Shown in pieces: positions 33,864 through 43,406 of a stretch of DNA of 64,000 nucleotides (its first letter is position 1; each line of letters begins with the position of its first letter). The DNA lies in contig NZ_CP126170.1 of NCBI RefSeq assembly GCF_033170385.1, positions 4,488,001-4,552,000 of the forward strand, in the 5' to 3' direction. The notes under the pieces were generated by a model, which was given only the letters and a program-made list of their open reading frames with translations, made no database searches and had not been told where the DNA came from. This DNA is from Xanthomonas rydalmerensis. Its GTDB lineage: Bacteria > Pseudomonadota > Gammaproteobacteria > Xanthomonadales > Xanthomonadaceae. A program made the translations under genes and the position numbers.

Positions 33864-34739
33864 TCACACCAATTTGGTGCGACGCCACCAGCGTGTGACC
33901 TTTTCCTCGCGCACCAGGGTGAACAGGCCGGCGCCCAGGATCAGCGCGATGCCCACCGCCATCGGCCAGTCCAGGTGGTCGTGGAACAGCCAGTAGCCGA
34001 AGCCGATGGCCCACAGCATCTGGCTGTACTGGGTCGGCGCCACCGCGCTGATCGGTGCCGCGCGCGAGGCGTACATCATGAAGATCGCGGCCAGCCCCGC
34101 GAGCAGGCCGTAGCCGGCCAGCAGGATCCACTGCTGCCAGGTCGGCCAGACGAAGGTCGGCAGCATCAACAGGCCGCCCATCAGCAGCGGGCCGAGCACG
34201 CCGGCGCCGTACAGGGTCAGGCGCTTCTCGCCGGGCCCGGCCATGCGCAAGCTGATCACCGACACCGCCCCCACCAGGCCGCAAATGATCGCGGCGACAT
34301 GGCCCTGCCCCAGGTGCCGGAACCCCGGCCGCAGCACCACCAGCACGCCGATGAAGCCGACGATCACCGCCAGCCAGCGCCGCCAGCGCACCTCCTCCTT
34401 GAGCAGCAGCACCGACAGCACGGTGACGAAGATCGGCATCAGGAAGATCAGCGCGAACGCCTCGGCCATCGGCAGCAGGGTGAAGGCGGTGACCGCGGAC
34501 AGATTGCCGGCCGCGCCGGTGAACGCGCGCAGCAGCCAGATGCTCGGCCGCTGCGCCACCACCACCTCGCGCCAGCGATCGCCCGGCTTCTTCAGGAACG
34601 GCAGCGCGGACAGCATCAGCAGCGCGCCGAAGAACACCACCTCGTAGGCCGGCAGCGAGCCCTCCAACCCCTTCACGAAGGCATCGCTGATCGAATAGGC
34701 GGCATAACAGGCGAAACCGAGCAGCACACCCTTGAGCAT
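33864..34739 (-). CDS. EamA/DMT-superfamily transporter
   Basis: A 291-residue inner-membrane protein with ten predicted helices arranged as two EamA repeats: LLGFACYAAYSISDAFVKGL, WLLRAFTGAAGNLSAVTAFTLL at the first half, and LAAIFMMYASRAAPISAVAP with YSQMLWAIGFGYWLF in the second. Such proteins export metabolites or amino acids by a drug/metabolite-type mechanism. ATG 34739 leaves a short N-terminus before helix 1; an upstream ATG (34778) adds 13 polar residues and is possible. Confidence 0.88.
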   Translation of the reverse strand: MLKGVLLGFACYAAYSISDAFVKGLEGSLPAYEVVFFGALLMLSALPFLKKPGDRWREVVVAQRPSIWLLRAFTGAAGNLSAVTAFTLLPMAEAFALIFLMPIFVTVLSVLLLKEEVRWRRWLAVIVGFIGVLVVLRPGFRHLGQGHVAAIICGLVGAVSVISLRMAGPGEKRLTLYGAGVLGPLLMGGLLMLPTFVWPTWQQWILLAGYGLLAGLAAIFMMYASRAAPISAVAPTQYSQMLWAIGFGYWLFHDHLDWPMAVGIALILGAGLFTLVREEKVTRWWRRTKLV

Positions 34740-34906
34740 CGGCGATCCTGACCGGCGCGGCACCGCGACGGCGTACATGGGGGGGACGGCCAGTATCCCT
34801 CTTTTGCCGCGGGGATGCCGCCGCGGCTTGCGCCGGCGTGGCGCATCCGCACCCCGACGCCCACCGCGTCACCTTCGGACCATGCCGCCGGTCGCCGTGG
34901 CCGCCG

Positions 34907-37900
34907 CTAGCCCGAAGCGGTGGGGGACACATCCGGCAGGCCGAGCTCCTTCAGGAACTCCGAAGGCGACCGGCGCGGTAGGGGGAACTCGCCCGACACG
35001 GTCGCATCGAAATGCTGCAGCGGGCTCCACAACTCGAAATCCCCGATCAGATAGCAGCGGCGCTTGGCCCGGGTCAGCGCGACATTGAGCAAGTTGGGCT
35101 TGGACGAGGCCCACAGGGCCGAGCCCGGATGCTGACGGTCGGCGCCCAGTACCATCAAGACCGTATCCTGCTCCTTGCCCTGGAAGGTATGCACGGTTCC
35201 CACGCTACCGCGCAACCAGTCGCGCAGCGCACGTGGCGACGGCGGCGCGTGTCCAGCGCCCATGTCCTCCCAGGCGTCACCGCTCAGCGCGTCGTGCAAG
35301 GCCTGCCGGATCGCCTTGAACGGCGAGATCACGTACAGCCGCGGCAGGGTTCCGTCGCGCCGATACAGCCAGACGATCAACTCGGCCACGAACGCGATCT
35401 GTTCGGGCACCACCTGCTTGCGCGCTGTGCCGCCTGGGATATCCAACCAGCAACTGGCGACCGGCAACGGCGGCGCATCCGGCGCATGTCGTTCGCACAT
35501 GCCATAGACCATCTTGCCGCCGTAGGCGATGCGATTGGCGATACCGAACATCGGTTCGATGCAGCGCCGGTGCACCCGCAACGGGCTGCCGATCCACAGC
35601 CGCTCATCGCCTGTCGTCGTCAGGGTTCCGTATCGATTGGCCTGATCGGCGAGGCGCTGCGCGGACGTGAGGTGCGGTGCATAGGTCCCGTCGCGGGTCG
35701 CATCGGAGCGCGCGCCGAGCGCGGCGATCAAGCGGACCGGCAAGGTGAATACAGGTTCGATCTGCAACGGGTCGCCGACCACGACGGCACGGCGCGCGCG
35801 CCACAGTGCCCCCACCGCCGCCTGCGGCACCGCCTGCCCGGCTTCGTCGATGAACAGCCAGCCGATCGCATCCGGACCCAGGCCGCGGAACTGGCTGGCG
35901 AACGACGCGAAGGTGGTGGACACGATCGGAACGATCATGAACAGGCTGCGCACGATCGGCAGATAGTCGTCCGCGCACTGCGGCCGCTTGTTGTTCAACC
36001 ACTTGGTCACCGCGACGACGTTACTGCCGAATCCATGATGCTGTGTGGCCTCGTGCAGCCACGCTTCGTGCAGCGCCATCGCGGCGGCGAACACCTGCGA
36101 ACGCAACTGCGCCAGTTCCGGGTCGTGCCAGACGCCATCGATCTGGAAGCGATCGGTTTCGAGCTGCTGGGGGGTTTCCGGCAGCAACGGCGGCGGCACG
36201 GCCTGCGCCAGTTCGCGCAAATGCTGCAGATCGGCCTCCTGTGCATGCTGCGCCTCGGCTTCTGCCGCACGGCACGCCTCCCAGTGCGCGCGTGCAGACG
36301 TCATCGCCTGCAGCGCGCCGGCCACCTGAAGGCGCTGCGCTGCGCAGGCCTCGAAGTGCTGCAGCTGCAGATCGGCATTGGCCCTGCGTTCCGCGTCGGT
36401 CGCGCGCCAGCGTCGAAGTGCGGTGCGGAACTCGAACAGCCATTGCGACCAGGAGGGCCGGGTCTTGCGGATCAGTTGCTCTCGTTCCCGCAGATGCACC
36501 GACTCCAGTTCCAGGCGGGCCAGCTTGGCCTGCGCCTGCGCATGCACCCGTTCGGTTTGCTCGCCATCCAGGCGTGCCTGTTCGCTGGCGTGGTGCAGAG
36601 ACGCCAATTGCAGCCTCCATTGCTGCACGCGTGCCTGGCAATCGGCGTAAGCGCTGCGCGACGACAGCGCATGCCCAACCGCCTGGTCGGCTTCCCGGAA
36701 ACGCGCGGCCGCCTCCGAGAAGCTCAACGCGGGTGCCTGTTTGCGCCACTCCCAGAACGTCATGGGCGTTTCTTCGCTCGAGGTCTTCAGCGACGCGAAG
36801 GCGAAGCGCTCGCAGAACGCCTTGCGGTTGCGCGAGTTGCCCAGCGCGCAACTGATGAGCCCCCAAGGCATCTCGTCGCCTTCCGGGGAAACATTGCCGC
36901 GCTTGCCCTTGCCGGCCTTGATCGCCAGGTTGTGCGCGACCGGTTGCAGATAACGGACGCTATCGCGCCACGGTGACGCCACCTCGCCGCGCTTGGGCAA
37001 GGCGACGGAAATATTCTCGATGGCGGCGTTGTTGTAGGACGCCACGACCATCTCGTGCCCAAGAAGTGGCTCGATCAACTCCTGCAAGTAGCTGGGCTTT
37101 GCGTCGCCATCGAATGTCACCTTGCGCTTGGTACTGGCGAAGGCAGCCCCGGCGCCAGGCAGCCCCGCCAGCACGCGCGCGCGACGCACCAGAATCTCGG
37201 CGAACAAGTCGCGCAGCAGCGTCGTCTTGCCGGTACCAGGCGGTCCATTGACCGAGAACAGGCCGCCAGTCTCCAGCTCCAATAGTGCGGTGTTGATGGC
37301 GAACTGCTGCATCAGGCTCATCGCGTGCGCGGGATCGGACAGCCAGTGGCCCGCATTGAGATGTCGCGGATGCAACGCCCGCAGCAGCTGCTCGCGACCG
37401 GCCTCGGTATACAGATCGGTCTGGTCTTGTTTCGGCAACGCAATGAGGTAGCGCCGCAGTGGCTCGGGAATCGTCCCGGCCTGAACCGAGGCGATCGCAC
37501 GTTCGAGGTCGACGAGAAAGAAACTGTTGAGGATGTCGACCTCGATCTCCGCACTCGGCTCGTCGTCCACATCGTCGGCATCGGCCTCCGAATCCGTCTC
37601 GCCGGTGGCCGCCTCGGTCGCGGTCGCGGTCGCAGGCACGGTGGCGCCTGGCGTCGTCGCCGCGGCGGCCGCCTCGGCCGCCGCCTCCGATGCCGGTGCC
37701 CTGTCGCGCACCCGCGCTTCCAGCACCGCCATCGGCGCCTCTGGATCCGGCGTGAACCCGGCCCACTCACACAGCATGCGGTGCAGGCGCAGCACATCCT
37801 CGACACCGAGCGGCGCTCCCGCACGATCGCCGCGATGCGCCATGAAGTCGCCGAACAGACCGAGCAAGCGTTGCTTGGCTGCCTCGAACGCCGCGTGGCC

Positions 37901-38350
37901 GAGTGATCCCAGACCGCCCGCGCGGACCTGGCCGATCGCCCATGGCACGGTGGAGATCGAGATCCGATCCAGTTGCAACTCGCCTTGCGGCGACAACCTC
38001 AGCTTGGCAAAACAGGTGGCGCCTTCCAGTTGCGCGCGCTGCTGCTCTTCCTCGTCGGTCATGCCATCGCCGGCTGCCGGCGGCAGGCAGTCTCGCATCA
38101 TGTCCAGGATCGCGGACGCATCGAACACGCCCAGGTAGAGGTCGAACCCCCGCACCTCCTTGTCCGCCGGCGGATCGATGTGCAGCCAGTCCGGTCCGTT
38201 CGCGGCCGCCAGGCCATCGCTCCTCAGGTAGCGCCATTGCCAGTCCTCGAGGTCGCTCAGCCGCTGGTCCAACGCAAACGGGATGAAGAACTCGAGGGTG
38301 TGCCAATGCTGCAACACCTGGAGAATCCGTCGCTGTTCTTCCTGATTCAA
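34907..38350 (-). CDS. Large UPF1/DNA2-like superfamily 1 helicase
   Basis: A 1147-residue SF1 helicase. Motif I is NGPPGTGKTTLLRD at about residue 371, motif II FIDEAGQAVPQAA at about 833, then VVVGDPLQIEPVF (motif III), SPFKAIRQAL, GTVHTFQGKEQDTVLMVLG (motif V) and NVALTRAKRRCYLIG (motif VI). Between motifs I and II is a long insert with a coiled coil (about 530-700). The N-terminal 280 residues carry no known domain, followed by an Ala/Thr/Glu-rich linker. Start TTG 38350 is chosen because AAGGAG lies seven bases upstream; GTG 38410 would add 20 residues. It is a single gene; related helicases occur in RNA repair and in anti-phage systems. Confidence 0.85.
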   Translation of the reverse strand: MNQEEQRRILQVLQHWHTLEFFIPFALDQRLSDLEDWQWRYLRSDGLAAANGPDWLHIDPPADKEVRGFDLYLGVFDASAILDMMRDCLPPAAGDGMTDEEEQQRAQLEGATCFAKLRLSPQGELQLDRISISTVPWAIGQVRAGGLGSLGHAAFEAAKQRLLGLFGDFMAHRGDRAGAPLGVEDVLRLHRMLCEWAGFTPDPEAPMAVLEARVRDRAPASEAAAEAAAAATTPGATVPATATATEAATGETDSEADADDVDDEPSAEIEVDILNSFFLVDLERAIASVQAGTIPEPLRRYLIALPKQDQTDLYTEAGREQLLRALHPRHLNAGHWLSDPAHAMSLMQQFAINTALLELETGGLFSVNGPPGTGKTTLLRDLFAEILVRRARVLAGLPGAGAAFASTKRKVTFDGDAKPSYLQELIEPLLGHEMVVASYNNAAIENISVALPKRGEVASPWRDSVRYLQPVAHNLAIKAGKGKRGNVSPEGDEMPWGLISCALGNSRNRKAFCERFAFASLKTSSEETPMTFWEWRKQAPALSFSEAAARFREADQAVGHALSSRSAYADCQARVQQWRLQLASLHHASEQARLDGEQTERVHAQAQAKLARLELESVHLREREQLIRKTRPSWSQWLFEFRTALRRWRATDAERRANADLQLQHFEACAAQRLQVAGALQAMTSARAHWEACRAAEAEAQHAQEADLQHLRELAQAVPPPLLPETPQQLETDRFQIDGVWHDPELAQLRSQVFAAAMALHEAWLHEATQHHGFGSNVVAVTKWLNNKRPQCADDYLPIVRSLFMIVPIVSTTFASFASQFRGLGPDAIGWLFIDEAGQAVPQAAVGALWRARRAVVVGDPLQIEPVFTLPVRLIAALGARSDATRDGTYAPHLTSAQRLADQANRYGTLTTTGDERLWIGSPLRVHRRCIEPMFGIANRIAYGGKMVYGMCERHAPDAPPLPVASCWLDIPGGTARKQVVPEQIAFVAELIVWLYRRDGTLPRLYVISPFKAIRQALHDALSGDAWEDMGAGHAPPSPRALRDWLRGSVGTVHTFQGKEQDTVLMVLGADRQHPGSALWASSKPNLLNVALTRAKRRCYLIGDFELWSPLQHFDATVSGEFPLPRRSPSEFLKELGLPDVSPTASG

Positions 38351-38585
38351 CGCCCTGCTCCTTCCATACCGGTGCAGGTCGAATTCTAGCGACGCCGCAT
38401 CGGCGCACACGGCTCCGCTCGCGGATGTCTACATCGGCATGCCGCGCGAACGGCCGCAGAGCGCCCCCCGCGACTGGGCGCGGTGAACGGGCGCATCCCT
38501 TCTTGAACGCGCGTCGGGTACGATGCAGCCCTTCCGCCTGTGCCGCCCGCGCCGCTCCTCGCGTCGGTGGCGAACCTGTGATTCC

Positions 38586-39422
38586 GTGACCCGCTACTCC
38601 GGCCCCCTGCTCACCCGCCCGCTCGCCGCCGCGCTGCTCGCCGCGCGCGATGCCGGCGCCGCCACCTGGTCCGGCTCGCTAGACCTGGAGCGCAGCCAGG
38701 GACAGGCGCTGCTTGACACCGAAAGCTGGCAGTGGAAGGGGCGCGATTACCCCTATCCTGGCAAGCTCAAGGACCGCACGCTCTACTACTGGGATGGCGA
38801 GGATTTCGCAGCGGTCTCGCGCTTCAGCGGCGCGCTGATCAAGCTGGTGCCGACCGAGTGGGGCGCGCCGACCTTCGAGATCGACGGCATCAAGATGTTG
38901 CCCAGCGCGCAGCTGTCGCCGTTCGAGGACGCGCGGCGCAAGGTGGCGCTGGTGGAACCGCGCGGAAAGCAGGTGCTCGACACCTGCGGCGGCCTCGGCT
39001 ATTTCGCCGCCTGCGCGCTGGAGGCCGGGGTGGCGAGGCTGCAGTCGTTCGAGAAGAACGCCGATGTGCTGTGGCTGCGCACGCTCAATCCATGGTCGCC
39101 AGATCCGGACGCCAGCGAGGGCCGCCTGCAGCTGACCCATGGCGATGTCGGCGCCGCCATCGGCGGCATCGCCGACGCGTCGATGGACGCGATCCTGCAC
39201 GACCCGCCGCGCTTCGGCATCGCCGGCGAACTCTACGCGCAAACCTTCTACGACCAGTTCGCGCGGGTGCTGCGCCGCGGCGGCCGACTGTTCCACTACA
39301 CGGGCACGCCGAACAAGCTCACCAGCGGCCGCGATGTGCCGCGCGAAGTCGCCAAGCGCCTGGAGAAGGCCGGCTTCGCCGCGCAACTGGCGCTGGACGG
39401 GGTACTGGCCACGCGCCGCTGA
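38586..39422 (+). CDS. SAM-dependent methyltransferase-like protein
   Basis: A 278-residue protein. Motif I is QVLDTCGGLGYFAACAL at about residue 127, followed by a QSFEKNADVL acidic strand end and the ILHDPPRFGIAG segment (D-PP-R/Y) used by many N- and C-methyltransferases; the rest fits the class I fold. GTG 38586 starts the conserved RYSGPLLTRPL region. An ATG at 38523 would add a low-complexity Arg-rich tail and is the alternative. The gene stands divergent from the SF1 helicase. The substrate is unknown; a DPP-type motif hints at nucleic acid or a small amine. Confidence 0.78.
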   Translation: MTRYSGPLLTRPLAAALLAARDAGAATWSGSLDLERSQGQALLDTESWQWKGRDYPYPGKLKDRTLYYWDGEDFAAVSRFSGALIKLVPTEWGAPTFEIDGIKMLPSAQLSPFEDARRKVALVEPRGKQVLDTCGGLGYFAACALEAGVARLQSFEKNADVLWLRTLNPWSPDPDASEGRLQLTHGDVGAAIGGIADASMDAILHDPPRFGIAGELYAQTFYDQFARVLRRGGRLFHYTGTPNKLTSGRDVPREVAKRLEKAGFAAQLALDGVLATRR

Positions 39423-39443
39423 GGCGGCAGCGCGTCCACCGTG

Positions 39444-40337
39444 TCAGATCGACGCGAGGAGGTGCTCGCGCAACCAGCGATGCGCCGGATCGCGATGCAC
39501 GCGCTCGTGCCAGAGCATGGCCATTTCGTAGCCGGGCAGTTCGAGGGGCGGCGCGCACGCCTGCAAGCCGGATTGGTTGCGCACCAAGCGCTCAGGCAGC
39601 ATCGCGACAAGGTCGCTGCGCTGCAGCGCGGTGACGACGAACAGGAAGTTCGGCACCGACAGCACCACGCGGCGCTGCAGGCCGTGCGCGCGCAATGCCG
39701 CATCGGTAACGCCGCTGAAACCGCCGCCATCGGGCGAGACGATGACGTGTTCGAGCGTGCAGAACTGCGCCAGGCTCGGCCGTCGACGCAATCGCGGGTG
39801 GCCGGCGCGGCCGACCAGCACATAGCGCTCGGCGAACAGCGTGCGACGGCGCAGGCCGGGCGGCGCATCGGCGACGGTGTGCAAGGCCAGATCGATCTGG
39901 CCCTGCTCGGCCTGTTGCGCAATCGACGACGGCGCCAACGGCAACACCGCCAATTGGGTCCCCGGCGCCACCCGGCGCAAGGCGGCGATCGCCGGCGACA
40001 GCACGGTCGAGGCGCCGTAGTCGCTGGCCGCTACCCGCCACAGCGTCTGCGCCCGTGCCGGATCGAACGGCGCTTCCGGCGCCACCGCCTGCTGCAGTGC
40101 CTGCAAGGCCTCGCGCAAGGGCGCGCGCAGCGCTTCGGCGCGGGCAGTGGGACGCATGCCGCGCGGCCCCGGCAGCAGCAGCGGATCGCCCAGTGCCTCG
40201 CGCAGCTTGGCCAGATGCACGCTGACCGATGGCTGCGACAGATGCAGGCGCGCCGCCGCGCGGGTCACGTTGTGCGTATCGAGCAACGTGTCCAGGGTCA
40301 GCAGCAGATTGAGATCCAGCCGACGCAAATCAACCAT
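39444..40337 (-). CDS. LysR-type transcriptional regulator
   Basis: A 297-residue LysR protein: a winged helix-turn-helix at residues 5-64 (LDLNLLLTLDTLLDTHN, NVTRAAARLHLSQPSVSVHL) and an inducer-binding domain with alternating alpha/beta subdomains. It is divergent from the NADPH-quinone-reductase-like gene with an 83-bp spacer carrying a near-palindrome, so it most likely regulates that gene. The ATG at 40337 starts the LysR N-terminus; another ATG 15 bp upstream is equally open. Confidence 0.93.
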   Translation of the reverse strand: MVDLRRLDLNLLLTLDTLLDTHNVTRAAARLHLSQPSVSVHLAKLREALGDPLLLPGPRGMRPTARAEALRAPLREALQALQQAVAPEAPFDPARAQTLWRVAASDYGASTVLSPAIAALRRVAPGTQLAVLPLAPSSIAQQAEQGQIDLALHTVADAPPGLRRRTLFAERYVLVGRAGHPRLRRRPSLAQFCTLEHVIVSPDGGGFSGVTDAALRAHGLQRRVVLSVPNFLFVVTALQRSDLVAMLPERLVRNQSGLQACAPPLELPGYEMAMLWHERVHRDPAHRWLREHLLASI

Positions 40338-40344
40338 GACAATA

Positions 40345-40387
40345 GCGGCCATTAAGGCAATTCATTTCCACTATAACCAATGGCGGC
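40345..40387. promoter_or_regulatory. LysR/quinone-reductase operator candidate
   Basis: GCGGCCATT at 40345-40353 and AATGGCGGC at 40379-40387 form an imperfect inverted repeat with an AT-rich centre (ATTCATTTCCACTATAA) in the short divergent spacer. This is the expected place for a LysR site with two half-sites. Confidence 0.4.
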
Positions 40388-40420
40388 CTAGCGTGGCGGC
40401 ATTCCTCGTGGAGAAGCCGA

Positions 40421-41236
40421 ATGAACGTGTTGCTGGTCTACGCCCACCCCGAACCCGCCTCGCTCAATGGGGCCCTCAGGCAGGTGGCGGTGCAGCGCCT
40501 ACAGGAGGCAGGCCATTGCGTGCAGGTGTCGGACCTGTATGCGATGGACTGGAAGTGCACGGTCGACGCACAGGACAGCCTGGACGGCGCGGCGGACGCG
40601 CGCTTCGATCCCTCGCGCGACTCGCAGCGCGCCTTCGCCAGCGGCCGCCAGCGCGCGGACATCGCCGCCGAGCAGGACAAGCTGCGCTGGGCCGATGCGG
40701 TGCTGCTGCAATTCCCGCTGTGGTGGTTCTCGATGCCGGCCATTCTCAAGGGCTGGGTGGATCGGGTCTATGCCTGCGGCTTCGCCTACGGCGTCGGCGA
40801 ACACTCCGACACGCATTGGGGCGATCGCTATGGCGAAGGCACCCTGGCCGGCAAGCGCGCGATGCTGATCGTCACCGCTGGCGGCTGGGATTCGCACTAC
40901 GCGCCGCGCGGCATCAATGGCCCCATCGACGATCTGCTGTTCCCGATCCAGCACGGCATCCTGCACTACCCGGGCTTCGACGTACTGCCGCCGTTCGTGG
41001 TCTACCGCAGCGGGCGCATGGACGCGGCACGTTTCGCGCAGACCAGCGCCGCGCTGGGCGAGCGCCTGGATACACTGTTCAGTACCGCGCCGATCGCGTT
41101 CCGCAAGCAGAATCATGGCGACTACGCGATTCCGGCACTGACGCTGCGGGAGGATCTTGCCCCCGGCCGTAGCGGCTTCTGCATCCATGTGGCCGAGACG
41201 GACGCACAGGCGCCAGCGACCTCCGATCACACCTAG
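40421..41236 (+). CDS. NAD(P)H:quinone oxidoreductase-like flavodoxin-fold enzyme
   Basis: A 271-residue protein of the NQO1/KefF/MdaB flavodoxin-like fold. The N-terminal NVLLVYAHPEPASLNGALR holds the flavin phosphate loop; FPLWWFSMPAILKGWVDRV and the LIVTAGGWDSHYAP segment are the family's FMN/FAD-binding and catalytic loops. These enzymes reduce quinones by two electrons to protect from redox stress. It starts 83 bp from the divergent LysR gene, a classical regulator-target pair. The last 40 residues (LREDLAPGRSGFC...) extend beyond the core fold. Confidence 0.9.
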   Translation: MNVLLVYAHPEPASLNGALRQVAVQRLQEAGHCVQVSDLYAMDWKCTVDAQDSLDGAADARFDPSRDSQRAFASGRQRADIAAEQDKLRWADAVLLQFPLWWFSMPAILKGWVDRVYACGFAYGVGEHSDTHWGDRYGEGTLAGKRAMLIVTAGGWDSHYAPRGINGPIDDLLFPIQHGILHYPGFDVLPPFVVYRSGRMDAARFAQTSAALGERLDTLFSTAPIAFRKQNHGDYAIPALTLREDLAPGRSGFCIHVAETDAQAPATSDHT

Positions 41237-41318
41237 TGGTCACCGGCGACGTCGCGCGGCGCCAACACCTCGCCTGTAGGATGCGGACGATCGCCATCCC
41301 GCAGGAACCGCTTCGCCG

Positions 41319-42410
41319 ATGCCCGCCGCCGTCTTCGCCCGCCTGCTCGCCGTGTGCACTCTCGCTCTGCTCGGCGCCTGCGCCACGCAGGCGCCGCGCG
41401 TGCCCGAGCGCACGCCCAGCGAGGTCAAGGCGGACATCGCTCGGCGCATCCCGGCGACGGTGCCCGACCGCCGCGGCTGGGCCGACGACGTCTACGTGGC
41501 GCTGGCCTCGCAGAACCTGCCGACCAGCGCCGACACCATCTGCGCCGTGCTGGCGGTGATCGAGCAGGAATCGACCTACCAGACCAACCCGCCGGTACCG
41601 GGACTGGGCAAGATCGCGCGGGCGGAACTGCAGCGGCGCGCGGCCACACTGCATTTGCCGGCGTTCGCGCTGGATGCGGCGCTGCAGCTGCGCGGACCCG
41701 ATGGACGCAGCTATGCCGAGCGCCTCGCCGCCGCGCGCACCGAGCAGGACCTCAGCGCGCTCTTCGAGGACATCGCCGGCAGCGTGCCGCTGGGCCAACG
41801 CCTGTTCGGCGATCTCAACCCGGTGCACACCGCCGGACCGATGCAGGTGAGCATCGCCTTTGCCGAAGCGCATACCGACGGCTACCCATACCCGCTGACC
41901 GACAGCGTGCGCCACGCGGTATTCAGCCGCCGCGGCGGCATCTGGTTCGGCACCCGTCACCTGCTCGGCTACCCGAACGCGGCGGCGATGCTATACCGCT
42001 TCGCCGACTTCAACGCCGGTTGGTACGCCAGCCGCAATGCCGCATTCCAGGCCGCATTGGCGCGGGCCAGCGGTATCGCCCTGGCGCTGGACGGCGACCT
42101 GCTGACGCCGGGTGCCGATCTCGACGCTCCCGGCGCCACCGAGCGCGCCGCGCGCAGCCTGGGCACGCAGTTGGGCATGGACGGGCGCAGGATCCGCCGC
42201 GAACTGCAGCGCGGCAGCGATGCGGATTTCGGCGACAGCGCGCTGTATCGGCAGGTGTTCGCGCTGGCCGACCGCGATGCCGGCAAGCCGCTGCCACGCG
42301 CGGTGCTGCCTGGCATCGCCCTGGAAAGTCCGAAGATCACCCGCAAGCTGACGACCGCCTGGTTCGCGCAGCGCGTGGCCGAGCGTTGGCAGCGCTGCCT
42401 GGACAAGTGA
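41319..42410 (+). CDS. DUF1615 lipoprotein
   Basis: A 363-residue predicted lipoprotein. The signal ends in the lipobox LLGAC (Cys about residue 21). The mature protein contains VIEQESTYQTNPPVPGLG, NPVHTAGPMQVSIAFAE, FSRRGGIWFGTRHLLGY and FNAGWYASRNAAFQ, the DUF1615 pattern, which resembles a degenerate lysozyme-like fold with a Glu in an EQEST segment. This suggests a peptidoglycan-related periplasmic role, but no activity is established. It is 82 bp downstream of the quinone reductase gene and may share its transcript. Confidence 0.85.
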   Translation: MPAAVFARLLAVCTLALLGACATQAPRVPERTPSEVKADIARRIPATVPDRRGWADDVYVALASQNLPTSADTICAVLAVIEQESTYQTNPPVPGLGKIARAELQRRAATLHLPAFALDAALQLRGPDGRSYAERLAAARTEQDLSALFEDIAGSVPLGQRLFGDLNPVHTAGPMQVSIAFAEAHTDGYPYPLTDSVRHAVFSRRGGIWFGTRHLLGYPNAAAMLYRFADFNAGWYASRNAAFQAALARASGIALALDGDLLTPGADLDAPGATERAARSLGTQLGMDGRRIRRELQRGSDADFGDSALYRQVFALADRDAGKPLPRAVLPGIALESPKITRKLTTAWFAQRVAERWQRCLDK

Positions 42411-42437
42411 CGACCGCGACGCTCCGGTCGACGTGCA

Positions 42438-42770
42438 CTACTTCGGCTTGCGCAGCGCCATCACCGACCAGCCAAGGGCAACGGCAAGCGCCAGCAACAC
42501 CAGGCTGAGCACGCTGTCCCACGCGATCGAGAACCAATAGTGGCCTGGGTCGGTCTGCAGCGGATAGATCCGTGTCGGACCGACTCTCGATACGCCGATG
42601 TACACGCCGCTCTGCAGCGCTTTCGCCAGCAGGTATAGCTTCAACATGGCACTCGCGCCGATGGCCATGGCCACCAGCACCAACACCGGCCGTTGCACAC
42701 GCGCGACCAGCCGCTGCAGGCGCGTGGGTGCGGGCATTGGCGGGGGCGGTCGTCGTTGGCGTTTGCCCAT
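42438..42770 (-). CDS. Small two-helix membrane protein
   Basis: A 110-residue protein with a basic N-terminus (MGKRQRRPPPP), a first membrane segment near residues 28-48 (PVLVLVAMAIGASAMLKLYLL), a 30-residue loop and a second segment (VLSLVLLALAVALGWSVMAL). No family is recognised. It is convergent with the DUF1615 gene. Confidence 0.65.
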   Translation of the reverse strand: MGKRQRRPPPPMPAPTRLQRLVARVQRPVLVLVAMAIGASAMLKLYLLAKALQSGVYIGVSRVGPTRIYPLQTDPGHYWFSIAWDSVLSLVLLALAVALGWSVMALRKPK

Positions 42771-42881
42771 GGTGTCCTCGCCTGCGCTAGGCGATGCATT
42801 CTAGGGCGATGCCGGAGAACGCTGGCACAACGCTCCGCATCGCAGGCCCCGCCGCGCCCCGCCTGCGCCGCGGCGCGTGCA

Positions 42882-43223
42882 CTACCCCACTGCGCGCTGG
42901 CGTGGCGCGCCGAGCAGGCCGATCCGGCGGAACCACAGTTCCAGCGGCACCGTGACCAGCGGCGGCAGCGCCGCCAGCAGGCTCAACGCCCACGCCCACC
43001 AGGGCCACCGCAGGCGCAGCGCCGCGACCAGGCTGGCGGCCACGTACAGCAGGAACGCCACGCCATGCAGGCGGCCGAACAGCCATACGCCCAGTTCGGT
43101 GGTCTGGGTGCCGTACTTGAGCAGCATGCCGAGCAACAGGCCGGCCCAGGTCAGGCCTTCGAACACGGCGGCAGCGGCGAACAGCCGGCCCACCGGCGAC
43201 AACGGAGAAGAAGACAAGGACAC
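42882..43223 (-). CDS. DUF3817 integral membrane protein
   Basis: A 113-residue protein with three membrane helices and the DUF3817 marks: GRLFAAAAVFEGLTWAGLLLG split over the first helix, then FGRLHGVAFLLYVAAS and a short helix ending LWFRRIGLLG. GTG 43223 has GGAG seven bases upstream and gives the family start; longer frames add a Ser-rich leader. DUF3817 proteins are small, of unknown function. Confidence 0.8.
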   Translation of the reverse strand: MSLSSSPLSPVGRLFAAAAVFEGLTWAGLLLGMLLKYGTQTTELGVWLFGRLHGVAFLLYVAASLVAALRLRWPWWAWALSLLAALPPLVTVPLELWFRRIGLLGAPRQRAVG

Positions 43224-43406
43224 GCGCGACTCCAGTGAGGGAACCAGGCCGCGACGCGATGGCGGCGGCGACGCCCGCTGGCAGTGGCATTGTAGAGCGT
43301 GCCGTCGCGCGTGGCGCACAGGCGCGACGCGGCCACGGCAGGCGCGGGCCAGCCGCTCCGGCCGCCCTGTTCCTTCGTCCCTGGCCGCAGCGCACCGCGG
43401 CTGCGC

